64,000 nucleotides of DNA, taken from positions 43,866,140 through 43,930,139 of the forward strand of contig NC_088643.1 in the NCBI RefSeq assembly GCF_964019385.1. The letters run 5' to 3'. Position 1 is the stretch's first letter. Each line of letters opens with the position of its first letter. Shown one piece after another: positions 32,370 through 57,740 of this stretch. The DNA comes from Sycon ciliatum (Eukaryota > Porifera > Calcarea > Leucosolenida > Sycettidae). The notes beneath the pieces were generated by a model, which had not been told where the DNA came from, made no database searches, and saw only the letters and a program-made list of their open reading frames with translations. A program made the translations under genes and the position numbers.

Positions 32370-35300
32370 GCGAACATGTACAGGCATGACCGATACGTCT
32401 AGGCTGTACTAAAAGGTTTAAAAAAAACTTACCAGAACACCGGCACCGACCATCAGCCACGGTGCTTGCGAGGACACGATTGTAGCCACCTCTACTAGGC
32501 GCTGTACGTTGACACCAGCTGGCAGTCCACACATCTCCAAGCTAGCTGCTGTTGCTGCTGCAGCAGCAGTCGGCGATGATGATGACAGCACGGACATAAC
32601 ACTGCTGCTGCTGCTGCGACGCGCTGACGGTACGGCACTGTCCCTGGCTCTACTCTCGATGGTACTACTAGGTGATGTCTAAAGAGGAACAAGAGGACAG
32701 GACACCACCGCACTCAGTGCTAAGCTGGTCAAGTTTCATCGGTTTCAGCTGCATCATAGCTCTCTACCCCTGCCACTCACATCCATACAACTGGTGAGAA
32801 GGCATACGTGCCTGTTCACTTAGCGAAGTACTATGAAAGACCACAAGAACAAGAACAACAGACAAGAACAAGAACATCCCAGCAGGCTACTCACGTTTCT
32901 GGAGTCGGATGAAGTAGACAGCCTTGCAATGGCACCTCCACGAATCCAGTTTAGCAGAGCGCACCACTGCCGCCCAAAGCGGAACTTCAGGTCTGGACGA
33001 AAGTTGGTGCAAATCTCACCGATGTCAACTTCATGGCTCACATGAAATGCAGGCCTGAAAAGACAAGAGCAAAGAAATAAAGAGATGAGCATCACACCCG
33101 CACAAAACACTCTCTTTCCGTTCAAGGTCCCCGGAGTCGAGGCAATTACTTCCGCCCAATACCACTCCAGGCTATTGATACAAGACATTTATGAAGCCAA
33201 AGCTAGCCGTCAAGCAGAGGGCATCGCAACACAGACAATGCGAGTACCCATGGAAATGTCTACGAAAATAGGCATTGGGAGGTAGTAAGACCTGCTGACC
33301 TGATGAAGAGGTTAGCCGTGGACGTAGTCACAGACGGTGGCACGGCTTGCTGGAACCTCTCCAGCATGGACTGCTGCACGGTGGAGCACTCATCTGACAG
33401 CAGCTGTGTCGAGTTCTTCATCATGTGCTCGCCCATACTGCGTGTGATGTGCTCGCACAATTCCTTCACATGCACAACCACGCAGATGTTCATACGCATG
33501 TGCACACCCACACACAGAAGAATGCAAAGCTGGTTAGGTGAACACAGAAAGGTGCAGTGGAGAACGAAACTCAAGAATGTACAGTATGCTACGACAGAGG
33601 CGTGATTCAAGTCACATAAAACAATGGGAGTGACACATTCAAGTCACATAAAACAATGGGAGTGACACATTCAAGTCACATAAAACAATGGGAGTGACAC
33701 ATTCAAGTCACATAAAACAATGGGAGTGACACATTCAAGTCACATAAAACAATGGGAGTGACACATTCAAGTCACATAAAACAATGGGAGTGACACATTC
33801 AAGTCACATAAAACAATGGGAGTGACACATTCAAGTCACATAAAACAATGGAGTGATACCCAATGGATGGGTGCATAGTGCATAATTTAGCATAAATTTC
33901 GGGGCAAAAGAAACCCAAGCATGTTATAATCGTGCTTGCAACGAAGTAGAAGACTGAATTCATACATCGCACCGATGCGTGTGCTGATATACCGACCTGA
34001 CGATAGGCATCAAGGTCCTCCTCGTTGAACACGGCAACGGTGTGGTACTCCTGTACAGTATTGCAGAGGTGAACGATCTCCTGGGAAATCGCACTGCTAA
34101 CCTGGGACCACATAGAATACAGACAATATGCATGGTGAAACACTCCACAACACCCATGCAATGGAAATTTGAGGTGCAAACTGCAGCTTCTGTATTGGTG
34201 GAGACACAGTGCAGACTGATCGCAAGCAGGCAGACTCGAGATAAGTGCCCGCCCAAGTACGTCTAATTACTGTTGGTCGCTGGGAAAGCGGCCAGACACT
34301 AAAGGGACACAAAAAGAATATTAGCAGCATATACTGTATAAGCAGAAATATTCGTCTGGAATTTAATTTTGTCTTTTTCGTCCAAGGAGCTTTTGGACTA
34401 AATTAAATGTAGGACGAATATCGATTTGTCCAGCGTTTCTATACACTCTTATGATCTTCGGACGAAAATTTCAACCGGACGAACTCCTTTTCTTTGGAGT
34501 TGGACGAAATTATTGACCGACGAAATTTTCTGCCTCTACAGCACACAGTCGAAGAGTATACAGACCTGTTGCAGCGCTCTGACTTTCATGTCGTCCACCT
34601 GCTTGCCCCACTCGGCAGAGCACACGCTGGTCTCGCGCTGAAGGGTGGCAATGCCGAGTTGACATTCAACAAGCTGTTGCTGACATTGGCGGCTGTGCAG
34701 ACCCACAAAGAACGGAACAAAAGAGCGGTGAGCATGAGTATCACGCCAAGCACTGATGCATCAGAGCACCTTGTGCATGTGCACATCAGCAGGGGCATGG
34801 ACCCTACAAAGATAATGCAATTTTCACCATCATGTGTAAAATCTTCACTGTGTCACTGACGAGCAGGCAAAGATCGAATCATGCAAAAGTACAATCAGCA
34901 GGAGAGCTACATTTTGGGAAACAATTTACCGGACATCTTCAATCTGTGTACGCAGTGACTCCAGGGTCTGGTGTAAGCGCTTTGTGACTTGTAGACCGGT
35001 GTTTGCAGGAGCGCCGAACTTTGTTTTGATTGCGTGGCTGGAGATAGTTTCCTGAATAGAATAAACGAGATATATCGATAAAGTCAGAATATTGCTTCAG
35101 TATCGATGAATTACTCACACCTGGCAAAATCACAACCAAAAGCAATACATCATATTGATACATCAGAAAAGAACATACAGATACATGCACAGCTTCATGA
35201 CCGTACCTCGAATACCCGCTCAAATGCCTCAAATTCCTGCAATCGAGCACGATAGCCATCGGCAAGAGCGACAACTGCACACGAGAAATCAACAGACACA

Positions 35301-37475
35301 CCAACGTCTACCATAAAGCAATACGGTGGAGACTTGTGGGGAGCAGAGGGGAAGGAGCAGGAATGCATGTGTGTACTTCAAAGTAATTAAAAAAATTAAA
35401 AAAAGAAGAAGCGTGCATGTTCACTAGTTGAGGGAATTTTCAATTTTTCACGGTTCGCGTGAGACTCGACTGGAAACCGAGTTTTCCGCATCCGTAGGAG
35501 CGCCACCACCCTTCAAGGATCAATGCGCAGATGCAGCTCCTAAAGCGGTGGGAGGTGAGTAGATCAGCTCACCAGCAAGTGGTCAAAGACCGAAAATCCC
35601 ATTCATTGCATCCATGTTTTCCTCGTGCCAGGCCACGAGTTCCCAATTAACTGTGGGTCGCAGCACGGCTGGAAAAAATCCCTCCAGTTGAGGGAATGGA
35701 AAAGGGAAATGCCTGAAAAAAATTGACTGTCACCACCAGGACTCGAACCAGGGACCTTGGCGTGTATGTCCATGCATGGTACTAAAATACTGTTCAAACA
35801 GAGCAATGAGCCTACTGGTATTCTGGTTGTAAATTGAGGACAACAAGACGTACACAAAATCAGGACTCACCTCCAGTGTTGGGATTTCGCTCCTTCATGC
35901 GCAGGTAGAGAGCCTGTAGCAGTTCACACATGCACAAGTAACATGAACCGATAGAACCGTAAACATATAGGCCAACCTGAGGGTGTGTACTCCAATACCT
36001 CTGACACACTCATCTAATCAGGGACAGACACTCCCGGCGCAGTAAATTACTGTAATGTTCAGGACAATGTGGTGCTGAGCACTGGGTGTTCTAGAGCATG
36101 GCATTGCTGTAGACAATGTCTTTCCTACCTCCTTGGCTGAAACGAAGAACACTCTATCCATCCCCTCTTCACGTGATACAACATTCAGTTCATCAGCCAG
36201 GAAGTCCAAGTTGCGGCTGAGATGTTGACTTCGCACCTGAGCACAATAGAACAGAGGGTAACTGAGTTTAATGAATAGAAATTAGGGCACGTTTATTAAT
36301 GAATTAGTTTCACCTCCACCATATGCGCTCTATTCATTGATGAACGGGCCGAAACCTACTGCTTACCCTCATATAATGAACTTGAAGGGAAAGCGTATTA
36401 TGCCAACTACTAGCCAATTTCCGCTACTCCCTATTCACATATCTGGCCTCTTTGCTGTGTAAGACAACATCACACGCTTCAATCAAACCTTGGCCTGCGC
36501 CTACCAACAGGATTAAACAAAGTGATGAGGTGGCGCTCCATTTCTACAGAACTACTTCAAGTCAGACAAAGTGAAATGAACAACACGTGAGAGGGTCCCG
36601 CCTTCATCACGGAAATGAAATTCAGCACAAAACCAGATGAGGAATGCTACACCAAATCATGAAGTCTTTAAATATCTAGTTGTTCATCGCAATGAAGAAA
36701 CTAAGCCGATCGTTATCTACAGTTGCTAAGCCACAAAGGAAGTGTCCCCAGTCGTGTCAGCCCAAAACATTAACCCTTTCAGTGCCAAGGACGAGATAAC
36801 TCGTCCTACAGACCCCCACGCGATTGGCCATGGACGAGATATCTCGTCCTCGTAGTGCGCACTACTATATCTCACCGGCCATGCACTACAATCTAGCTTG
36901 GCCTATTGTGGCTCTTCGAGGGGAAACTAGGGGGTTTCCCCTACTGAACAAGACCTCACTCGTCGTGTTTGAGTAAGTAAGGGCGCGGGAGCATACATTC
37001 AGAGCACTCGGGCGAAAAACATATTTCGATTCAGAAACAATTAGATTGACGGAACGTACTTTAGGTCTCTCTAGCTGACACTCAGACATGGCGAGTCGCC
37101 GCATGTCGGCTGAAGAGGTGCTCCAGCCCATCATGGACTCGGACATTGATGACTGGAGCTGCGATGACTCGGATGCGGACATAGCCGTCCGCGATCATGA
37201 CGGAACAAATTTCGCGGACGAGTCCGCCGTGGTCGATGTCGTACCTACTGCCGTGGTCGCCTTGGACGGCCCTGAGGATATCGGAGATGTCGATGTCGAG
37301 TTTGAGCAGGGCGCAGCAGCACAAGCTACGCCAGCGCAGGATAACAAGTTGGTTTGAGTTGATACGACTATTTTGAAGAAAAAAATCAGATTTTTTTATG
37401 AAAACGGCCCGGCCAACAGCATACATCTGGCCTGGCACTGAAAGGGGTAAGAAAAGCTTCACCACATGCACACAG

Positions 37476-37524
<49 letters not shown>

Positions 37525-40492
37525 GCGCGCACACAAACACACACACATGCACGCACGTACGCAAGCACGCACACACGGGCTACATGGGTGGACCTTACAT
37601 TGCAAGTTGAACACAAACAATGACTGGTTACAGTCTTGGCCTCGCCACACAGAGACACACACAACAAATGTACATACCTCGTCCATGAACTCCGGTTCTG
37701 ATGCTGATGCGTCCCAACGATTGTTCAGAATGAAAATATTCGGCTTGGAAGACATCTGCGCCACCTTGTGGAAGAACTTCTTCTCCTGTCAGTGGAATAC
37801 AGAGAACATGAACAGAACTTATGAACAAAGAAAAACAGAGTACAATTCAGTGTCTTCCCCTACGGACTGAAAAGGAGAGCTTTTGAAGTTGTAGAGAAGT
37901 CATGGAACCATACTTAGATCAGCAAGGGATGAAGCTGGAGCTTGACACCACTGCACCAGGGCTCATGTCCTAGACAAGTCCCATGCTAAAGTTTGTTCTT
38001 GCCGCCTGGCCTGTAAAAGACATCACTGGGCTGAAGACCCAGGACACAATCATCAAGTGTGGCCGGGTGGAACATAGCATACTGTAAATATACAAAATTT
38101 CGGCGCTGCAAAATTTCGGCACTTCACGATTTTTGACATTTCGGTGGCGATTTATTTTCGGCGTGGGATAGAGGGCATGGTATAGTGCGACAGATGCTGT
38201 GAAAAATTTCATCGGCGTTTTAATTTAGGCGTTTTGGGTCGGTGCCGAATATAGCCGAAATTAAAAAGCTGCCGAAAATTTGTATATTTACAGTAGTTGG
38301 CACCAGGATGCGTCAGGTTTCGGTGAGCAAAGGTGTTGTTATGGAATCAGCTGTTGATTGGACAAGTGCATTCCACTTACAGTCAGCATGAGTGTAGACT
38401 CTGCATTGGCCACGAGGACAAACACATCAGCATCCGTGCAGTGGGCATTGATCCATGAGTCCAGATCAGGATTGATGTCAATACCAGGACTAAAAGAACA
38501 GCAGAACACAATTGGAGAAAAAGGAAGAGACAACCGAGAACAATTCCACACAAATAAACCAGGCTTCAGCTGCATATGCTTCATTGAGTGTGCGTGTGCC
38601 CGCGCATGTGTGCGTGTCTGTGCACGTGTATTTATGCATGTGCATAGTGTTATCTGCTAAGAATATGTGAAGGGACTCAACTGTCACTCAAGACAGCGGC
38701 ACTGGTGACAACAATTCAGCATGCGATCAGGACATCCAACACACCTGTCAAGCAAGACGACGTCATTTTTCAGCAAAGAACACCTGCCAAAAGACAGCAA
38801 ACAAGACCACAAAACATACCATCAGTGCCATACAAGACCACAAGATAACGTGGCTAGGATGGAAAGCAGCACAAGGGACAAATCCACACGCACAGACACG
38901 CTGCAAGAAAGGACTAGCAACATAAGCAACTGGACAGTATATGCACACAAGCCCACACATGCCATATGCTCACAAACTAGTACCCATGCTCTCCTGCAGT
39001 ACGCCCCTTCTGAACACAAGAGGTATTACAATGTACTACGGTATGATACCTAAAAAGCTTTGTCCGTGGATACCATTTACACGTGACACGCACCTAACCA
39101 CCGAATTACTTCCCGCACGGAACGAAAGAGCACGTCACGGTGAGCAAAACTTACTTTTCACGCGGCCAGAACATCTGCACCTGTGCCTTGCTCTCCAGCT
39201 TGTCGTCATGCAGAGAGTGAGCCAACTGCTGTACAGTCTGAGACCGACAACACACATGAAATAACTGTTACAATCGCTGTGTCGCGTGTGCCGAGTACCC
39301 AGCATGGTGACTTGCTACGTTTTCTGCAGGTAGTGCCAGCAGCAGCGGCGGCGGCAGCAGCAGTTGCACAATACTAGTGCAGTGCACACAGCGCCGCCGT
39401 ATCAGGCATCATGGAACTGTGCTCGACCGAAAATCACCAGACGGCTCAGCACTCACAAAGTACGTAATATACACACCTGCCTACGTTGCATAGAGGTCGC
39501 TATGGCCGTGCACTGTGCAGGGACTAGATTCACTGTGAGCAGGCCTGGTGGTCATTTCCATAATCTTGTTCCGTTGAGGGGGGGGGGGGGGGGGGGGGCA
39601 TTTCTAGCAATACCCAGGTTGAGCCTGCAAAACATGCATGAGGCACGCAGCATCTCTGCACATACATTGACACTCGATAAGCCATCAACACTGGATTTAG
39701 CCATCAACACCACATTTGTTGCTAATGTCTGACTAAATCTGGCCCCCTAAACAATTCCAGTGGGGGGGGGGGGGGGGGGGGCTAGATGTCGAGAAAATTA
39801 ATGACTTTCCCAGGCGATTGCTTGAGCATTGAACCTAGATGTATTTGCTGCACGCTCACCTTTATACTCTTGCGCTCCGTTGAACCCGGGGTGACAAGAA
39901 AGGCAGATGCCTCTGGCGTACCTTGCACACACAGGAAACAACTGGTGGTGTGCCCAATGCCAGACGGCAGGATGCGGTCGCGTAACATAGCGTTGATCAC
40001 AGAGCTCTTTCCATTGCTGGTTCGCCCAAAGAAAGCCACTTTCATGGAATTAGTGCGCACCTTCTCCGAGATGTTGGCCATGCGCTCTTGATCGGCATCG
40101 ATCACACGCTTTGCCTCTTCCATCAGCTTGTTCAGCTCACTATGTGTACGTAATACGTCATCATCTGCATGCGTCAGTAGCCTGTTCACACTTTCATCCA
40201 GCATTCCACGCACATTCTCAAATAGATTGGTAATCCTCTCCTTGGCTATTCCAAATCTCTGCAGTGGACTGACACTCTGCAATCCGACGAGCGGAATACT
40301 TGATTTTCCGTTGGACGTCTGATCCACTGAGGAGCATTTCTCATCTATAAAGGAGGAGCTTCGCTCAAATCCTCTTCGTCGGGCGGTGTCCCTCCTGACA
40401 GGGTCAGTTTGACCAGCAGCAACACTGAAAGATCCACTCCTGGGCATCGTTGTTGCCGGCCGCTGCGGCGTGCCCACGATGGAGGCAGACAT
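28993..40492 (-). CDS. MFN: Mitofusin, outer mitochondrial membrane fusion GTPase (complete, 18 exons)
   Basis: Dynamin-family GTPase that tethers and fuses outer mitochondrial membranes. Exons 5' to 3' on the minus strand: 40492-39860, 39237-39155, 38783-38745, 38489-38381, 37785-37678, 36236-36129, 35913-35871, 35274-35207, 35051-34930, 34692-34566, 34101-33997, 33463-33300, 33054-32895, 32678-32433, 32032-31913, 30769-30693, 29942-29808, 29119-28993. All phases join, giving 857 codons plus TGA. GTPase motifs: G1 GRTSNGKSS (157-165), HTTSCF, G3 split by an intron as LLD/SPGID, and NNRWD (G4). Exons 9-13 encode the helical HR1 region. Exons 14-15 give the paired transmembrane segment ([11 protein letters not shown], then [20 protein letters not shown]), and the C-terminus is the HR2 coiled coil. 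An N-terminal Ser/Arg-rich extension of about 75 residues and a Ser/Ala-rich insert before the TM make it about 100 residues longer than vertebrate MFN1/2. Exon 3 is only 39 nt. Confidence 0.97.
29137..29286. repeat. (GA)n then (CA)n compound microsatellite
   Basis: An imperfect GA tract (29137-29261) directly followed by CA (29262-29286). In mitofusin transcription sense this is (TG)n(TC)n, and it provides a pyrimidine-rich run ahead of the last acceptor. Confidence 0.9.
29970..30078 (-). repeat. CA-rich microsatellite before a mitofusin acceptor
   Basis: Imperfect CA tract on + (TG in the transcript), beginning about 25 bases upstream, in transcript sense, of the exon 17 acceptor at 29943-29944. 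Confidence 0.85.
30598..30680 (-). repeat. (CA)n tract after a mitofusin donor
   Basis: CACACAGA-type tract that lies 12 bases into the intron downstream of the exon 16 donor at 30692. Confidence 0.9.
31868..31909 (-). repeat. (CA)n tract after a mitofusin donor
   Basis: Imperfect CA tract that begins about three bases into the intron following exon 15 (donor 31911-31912) in transcript sense. Confidence 0.85.
32328..32367 (-). repeat. (CA)n microsatellite in mitofusin intron 14
   Basis: Pure CA run of about 18 units, again TG in the transcript sense. Confidence 0.9.
33606..33856. repeat. 32-bp tandem repeat, about 8 copies
   Basis: Units starting TTCAAGTCACATAAAACAAT at 33606 and every 32 bp to 33830, nearly perfect; the last unit has lost one G. 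It lies in the mitofusin intron 33464-33996. Confidence 0.95.
34338..34545. repeat. AT-rich repeat with recurrent GGACGAA motifs
   Basis: GGACGAA/TTCGTCC motifs occur about seven times in both orientations, suggesting a decayed inverted-repeat element. Ends are not clear. Mitofusin intron 34102-34565. Confidence 0.4.
35595..35860 (-). mobile_element. tRNA-derived SINE
   Basis: On the minus strand a near-consensus Pol III B box (GGTTCGAGTCC, 35739-35749) lies about 70 bases after a weak A-box-like GTAGGCTCATTGCTC, in tRNA-like spacing. It is followed by an unrelated 3' body. It sits in mitofusin intron 7 in the sense orientation. The 3' boundary is a guess. Confidence 0.6.
36770..37450 (+). 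mobile_element. piggyBac-type element, internally deleted
   Basis: The left TTAA (36770-36773) is followed by CCCTTTCAGTGCC. The right end is its exact reverse complement (GGCACTGAAAGGG, 37434-37446) followed by GTAA (37447-37450), a one-base decay of TTAA. CCC...GGG ends with a TTAA target are diagnostic for piggyBac. At 673 bp it is non-autonomous. Subterminal GGACGAGATA(A/T)CTCGTCC palindromes lie near the left end. Mitofusin intron 36237-37677. Confidence 0.85.
37088..37357 (+). pseudogene. piggyBac transposase N-terminal remnant
   Basis: An 89-codon ORF from ATG 37088 inside the TTAA element. It is acidic and Asp/Ser-rich ([19 protein letters not shown], then DDSDADIAV), like the N-terminal tail of piggyBac-derived transposases. 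The DDD catalytic domain and C-terminal zinc finger are absent, so it cannot transpose. The frame is intact up to TGA. Confidence 0.6.
37478..37522 (-). repeat. (CA)n microsatellite in a mitofusin intron
   Basis: Near-pure CA run followed by a degenerate CA-rich tail to about 37575; TG in the transcript sense. Confidence 0.9.
38079..38296. mobile_element. MITE with TACTGTAAATATACAAA ends
   Basis: The left end TACTGTAAATATACAAAATT is matched in reverse complement at 38275-38296. Interior TTTCGGC motifs recur in both orientations. About 215 bp in mitofusin intron 4. Confidence 0.8.
39561..39781. repeat. Two G-runs in mitofusin intron 1
   Basis: Homopolymer G runs at about 39579-39598 and 39763-39781, separated by 165 bp. 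On the minus (transcript) strand these are C-runs. They may be assembly-sensitive. Confidence 0.8.
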
Positions 40493-41172
40493 ATTCGCCC
40501 TGAAAATCAGAAAGTGAATAACTACGACAGAGAGCCTATGACTTCGAGCCTGAGGCGCAACCTATCGATCTCTTTGCGAATCAAATACTCTGTGAAAGAT
40601 AGCTCTTCCAACAAAATTTCAAGTCACCTCAAATTCTCATTTTGACATGATGATTGATACGTCGAAGGAAACTAGTCAGAGCCGCGTTGGCCGAGAGAGC
40701 ATTCCCGCGAGCACCATGTACCAACTCGTATCGAGCAGAGCTGAGCTGAGCGCTTGCAGTTGCTTCTTCTTCGCGACGGTTCAGCTGAGAGAGCTGGTTT
40801 ATTTAGCGAGCTCAGCCAGGAAATTTACACTTAGTTTGCGCACACCAGATCTTTTTTCAAGCGCCACGTGCGTTGCGCCTGTGACGTTACCGTTGCGCAA
40901 TGACTATGCAACGGTTAGGTCATGACGTCAGTAGTTTTGTATCGCGTCATTGATTTTATCAAGAGTACATAACTCTTGATTTTATCGAGGAAAAAGAAGA
41001 AGAAGCTGGCTGTGTTAGTGTGTATGTACATACATACATGACTGTGTAGGTGCATGGTGTATGAGCAGGAAAAAAAACAGAAAGAGAGAAGCTCGCTGAA
41101 ATACATATTCCACGAAGTAACTTTAGACTATGTGTGAATGAAGCAAGTAGCATTTCCCATGTAGTCACAGTG
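40493..41172. promoter_or_regulatory. Divergent promoter of mitofusin and CPLANE2
   Basis: The 680 bp between the two start codons. A cluster at 40863-40930 holds an E-box CACGTG (40865-40870), a CRE half-site TGACGT (40882-40887), a TTGCGCAA palindrome (40893-40900, C/EBP-type) and a full palindromic CRE TGACGTCA (40923-40930). No TATA box is obvious. Motif identities are matches to known consensus sites; function is inferred. Confidence 0.5.
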
Positions 41173-52420
<11,248 letters not shown>

Positions 52421-55400
52421 AGGTGCCGTCCTTTCTAGCACTGGGATGCTTGTATGCAGATTTAAAAGCTCGTATTTTATTAAAATCTATTATTATTCTA
52501 AGTTGAAATTGTTCATAAGTTCTGTTATGCACCCGGGGGCGTCTTGCGACCCAGGCTTGCATGACACCATCGACACGTCACTTGTAACATCGGCAAACTG
52601 TGACTTGGAGTTTTGAGAATGCTAGAATGTTTCTTCTTGAGGTTGAATCTGATTTTCGAGAATTCGTTTGTTGCCTCCCGAATCTGCTATTTAGTGACCT
52701 TGATCTCTTCTTCTTTTTTTCTGTTTTTCTTCGTTTGTTTTTGTTTTGTTGTATGACTCCTTGACAATTTGCTGCTGTGCCACCTTGTGTGCATCTTGAT
52801 CACTAGCTGTTAGTTGGCATTCATCCTTTGAGGTCTTCTTTGTCTGGTTAAAACAGTCCCCACACACCGTATGATACCATGGTACATGTATATGCTGCGA
52901 GGAGTCATGGCTCGTAATCAATCCATTGCTTGTACATTTTCTTGGAGGTGTTGGCCTTGCTGATAACATTGCTTGTACTGGCAGGAGTACATGTACATAT
53001 CCCCAGTGCAATGTGGCTTTACTTGTATCTCCGAGGCAATGTACTCCCACTGGCATTGGTTGTCTTGGTTTGTGTCTAATGAGACTGCAGGTAGTTGCTG
53101 GCATGTGCTGCTACTTGAGTCGCGTTAGGATGCAGATGTCGTCGACTGCATGCCTATGCCTGCTGCAGGTGATGGTACAGATGTGTAAGTGCAGCTGTAA
53201 CACTGTCGTAGAGAATGTGCTTTGGTCGTGAGCAAACTTGTCCAGCAGTGTGGCATGTGGGACTGATGCTTCTTTCCTCGATTTGAACTCACCTCCCTAG
53301 GCCCAAGGTGTCAAATGAACATACACCCATCATTACGTACAGTGGCAGGTACTTGTGCGCCCGTCAGCATCAGCATTTTAAATCTCTCCGCTCAGCTAAC
53401 TGGGTGGTCTCTGGTAAAGATTAGAGATCGCGCTGGAGGGTTTGCTCAACCCGGGTGCTGTTCTGCCCATGCGTTATCCTATTCACCTGTCGCTACAGGC
53501 TCGGTGTGCATGGCTGCAGTCTCTGAGACTGGCCAACGTTCTTGGCACCATGCAGACCATATCACTATTCTTACACACACACATCTGCCACCCGGGCTCC
53601 AGTCGCTCACACTCACAGTCCCTGCATTCTTGGCATGTACGCTCTCAAGGGTCTCTTTGTATATGACAATCAGTCAGCTCGTGGTATATGGGAGGGTTGC
53701 GTCAGACAGGTCAATGCCAACTTGACAGCCCACAGTACAGATATCAGTAGCATTAGATAATCTGACCACCCCATTTCATCTGCATGCATGTTGGCCATTT
53801 GACAGTACCATGCACGATAACAAGTGTTAGGGGTGTTATCATGATGGTGCTGTATTTTGTTACTAAGTAAATACTAACGTTATTAGTTTTACTTTTAAAG
53901 TTTTAATAATACCAAATTTACTGAACATCTGATTCTCTGAGATATTACTCTGAGACATGCTACTGTACAACAATACGAAGGCCAGTAAACAGTTAGTGGC
54001 TAACAGCCACCGATAGACTATCATAGTCTCAGTCTGCATGACTGGACTGAACCCACCAGGCACCAGCACCTCTGTGTTTCTGGAACAGGTCCACACTGTG
54101 CATATGCATACTGACTTGCTCATGTATGTTGAACATCATGCCATGGATTTAATTAAAAAGCTGAAAATAGTCATGTACAGCAAAATAACAGTTAGGTCTG
54201 TGCCTAGCGCCTTGAGAAAATAGGAATCAAGTAAACCCATGTAGATCCACATATTAAATGCACCCAAACTTTCTATACAGGGCTTACAGATACATGATAG
54301 AGCCTATTAGAGGTGTATACCAGCCAGGGAGTCGTTTTTATTCTACAATCCCCGTGTACTCTTGTTCGAACTGCTAGTAATAATACAAGTTTTCTTCCTA
54401 CCATACATGATTGTGCAAATAACCCTGCATCAGACCCACACTGAACTGGTTTCGAAGGCTTCTACAGCTGTACCACAGAGTCGTGAAAGCAAAATGGTCA
54501 CTTGGTTCATACCAAGTACTAGTACATGCAAGAGCACACAGCCCTCCACCACGCACACAACACGGTATGACTAAATTTTACTTTACACACATTCTTTCTC
54601 AGCATTCGTGAGTTCAAAGGCATGCGAGTGAGAGCTGGTGTACAAGCTCTAGATACAAGGCACATCGTCACTGGTGTCAACAAAGCACAGATATCCTCAA
54701 ACCAAAATCTGCTCTAGGAAAACAAAAAAACAACAACTGGCAAACAGCATGAGACAAGAAAACAACAACAGAAACTCTAGCCAGAAGCCACTCACCGACT
54801 TCATGGTAAAGGAGTAAGCAGCATGAAAATAGTTAAACAGGAGAGTGAGAAACTCCCAGCAGAATATTAGAAAGGACAACAACAACAACAACAATATACA
54901 AAAGGACATGAAAATAGAAGAAGACAAGGGGAAAGAAAATGGGAAAGATATGTTCGATCATATATGACTATTCAAAAAATATGTAAACAAAAGAAAGGGA
55001 CAGCAATGTATATATATGTGGCAAGTATTGCGCATGGCTAACAAGCTGTAGAAAGCAGAACATGTTTATTATAATTATTATTGTCCCCAAAGTAGACAAC
55101 AAGATGGAACAGGTTACTACCATGTACTAAATTGTGATGAAGGTATAAATCGTCAAGGCAATTCGCCCACCTGGAAGCAGTTAAATGAGATGCGCAGATG
55201 ATAGTGTGTGCCTGTTTGGATGCATGGACAAGTTGAGATAACAGCTCATTGCCAGTTCGGAGATTGTAAAAAGAGGAGGGGGTGCGTGTGAAGGCAGTGG
55301 AGAGAACACCTCCAACGCCATCGTTCAATAGTGCACGCACGTGTTGCGTGCGTTTCCACAGCAGATCAATGCGCACAACCAGTGGTACAGGGCCAGGGTG

Positions 55401-55538
55401 CATAGCCGATACACCAGGCCATATTGTATGTACGGGCTAACAGGGGACAGCTGGCAGAGCCAAATAGCATTCTGACCTTGAAAGCGGAGCGATGCAACGG
55501 GGAATCAAGAATAAACCAAGAGAGCGGCGACCGGACAC
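52421..55538. other. Intergenic region between CPLANE2 and CDC42
   Basis: Tail-to-tail interval of 3.1 kb. ATTAAA at 52479-52484 is a candidate CPLANE2 poly(A) signal. TTTATT at 55065-55070 (AATAAA on the minus strand) is a candidate for CDC42. ORFs around 53315-53760 overlap in several frames and look non-coding. I see no gene or element with clear ends. Confidence 0.6.

Positions 55539-57740
<2,202 letters not shown>

Noticed and set aside
53315-53760. Overlapping ORFs of 70-136 codons downstream of CPLANE2
   Set aside because: Three frames are open over the same bases, no splice or family support; likely UTR or intergenic.
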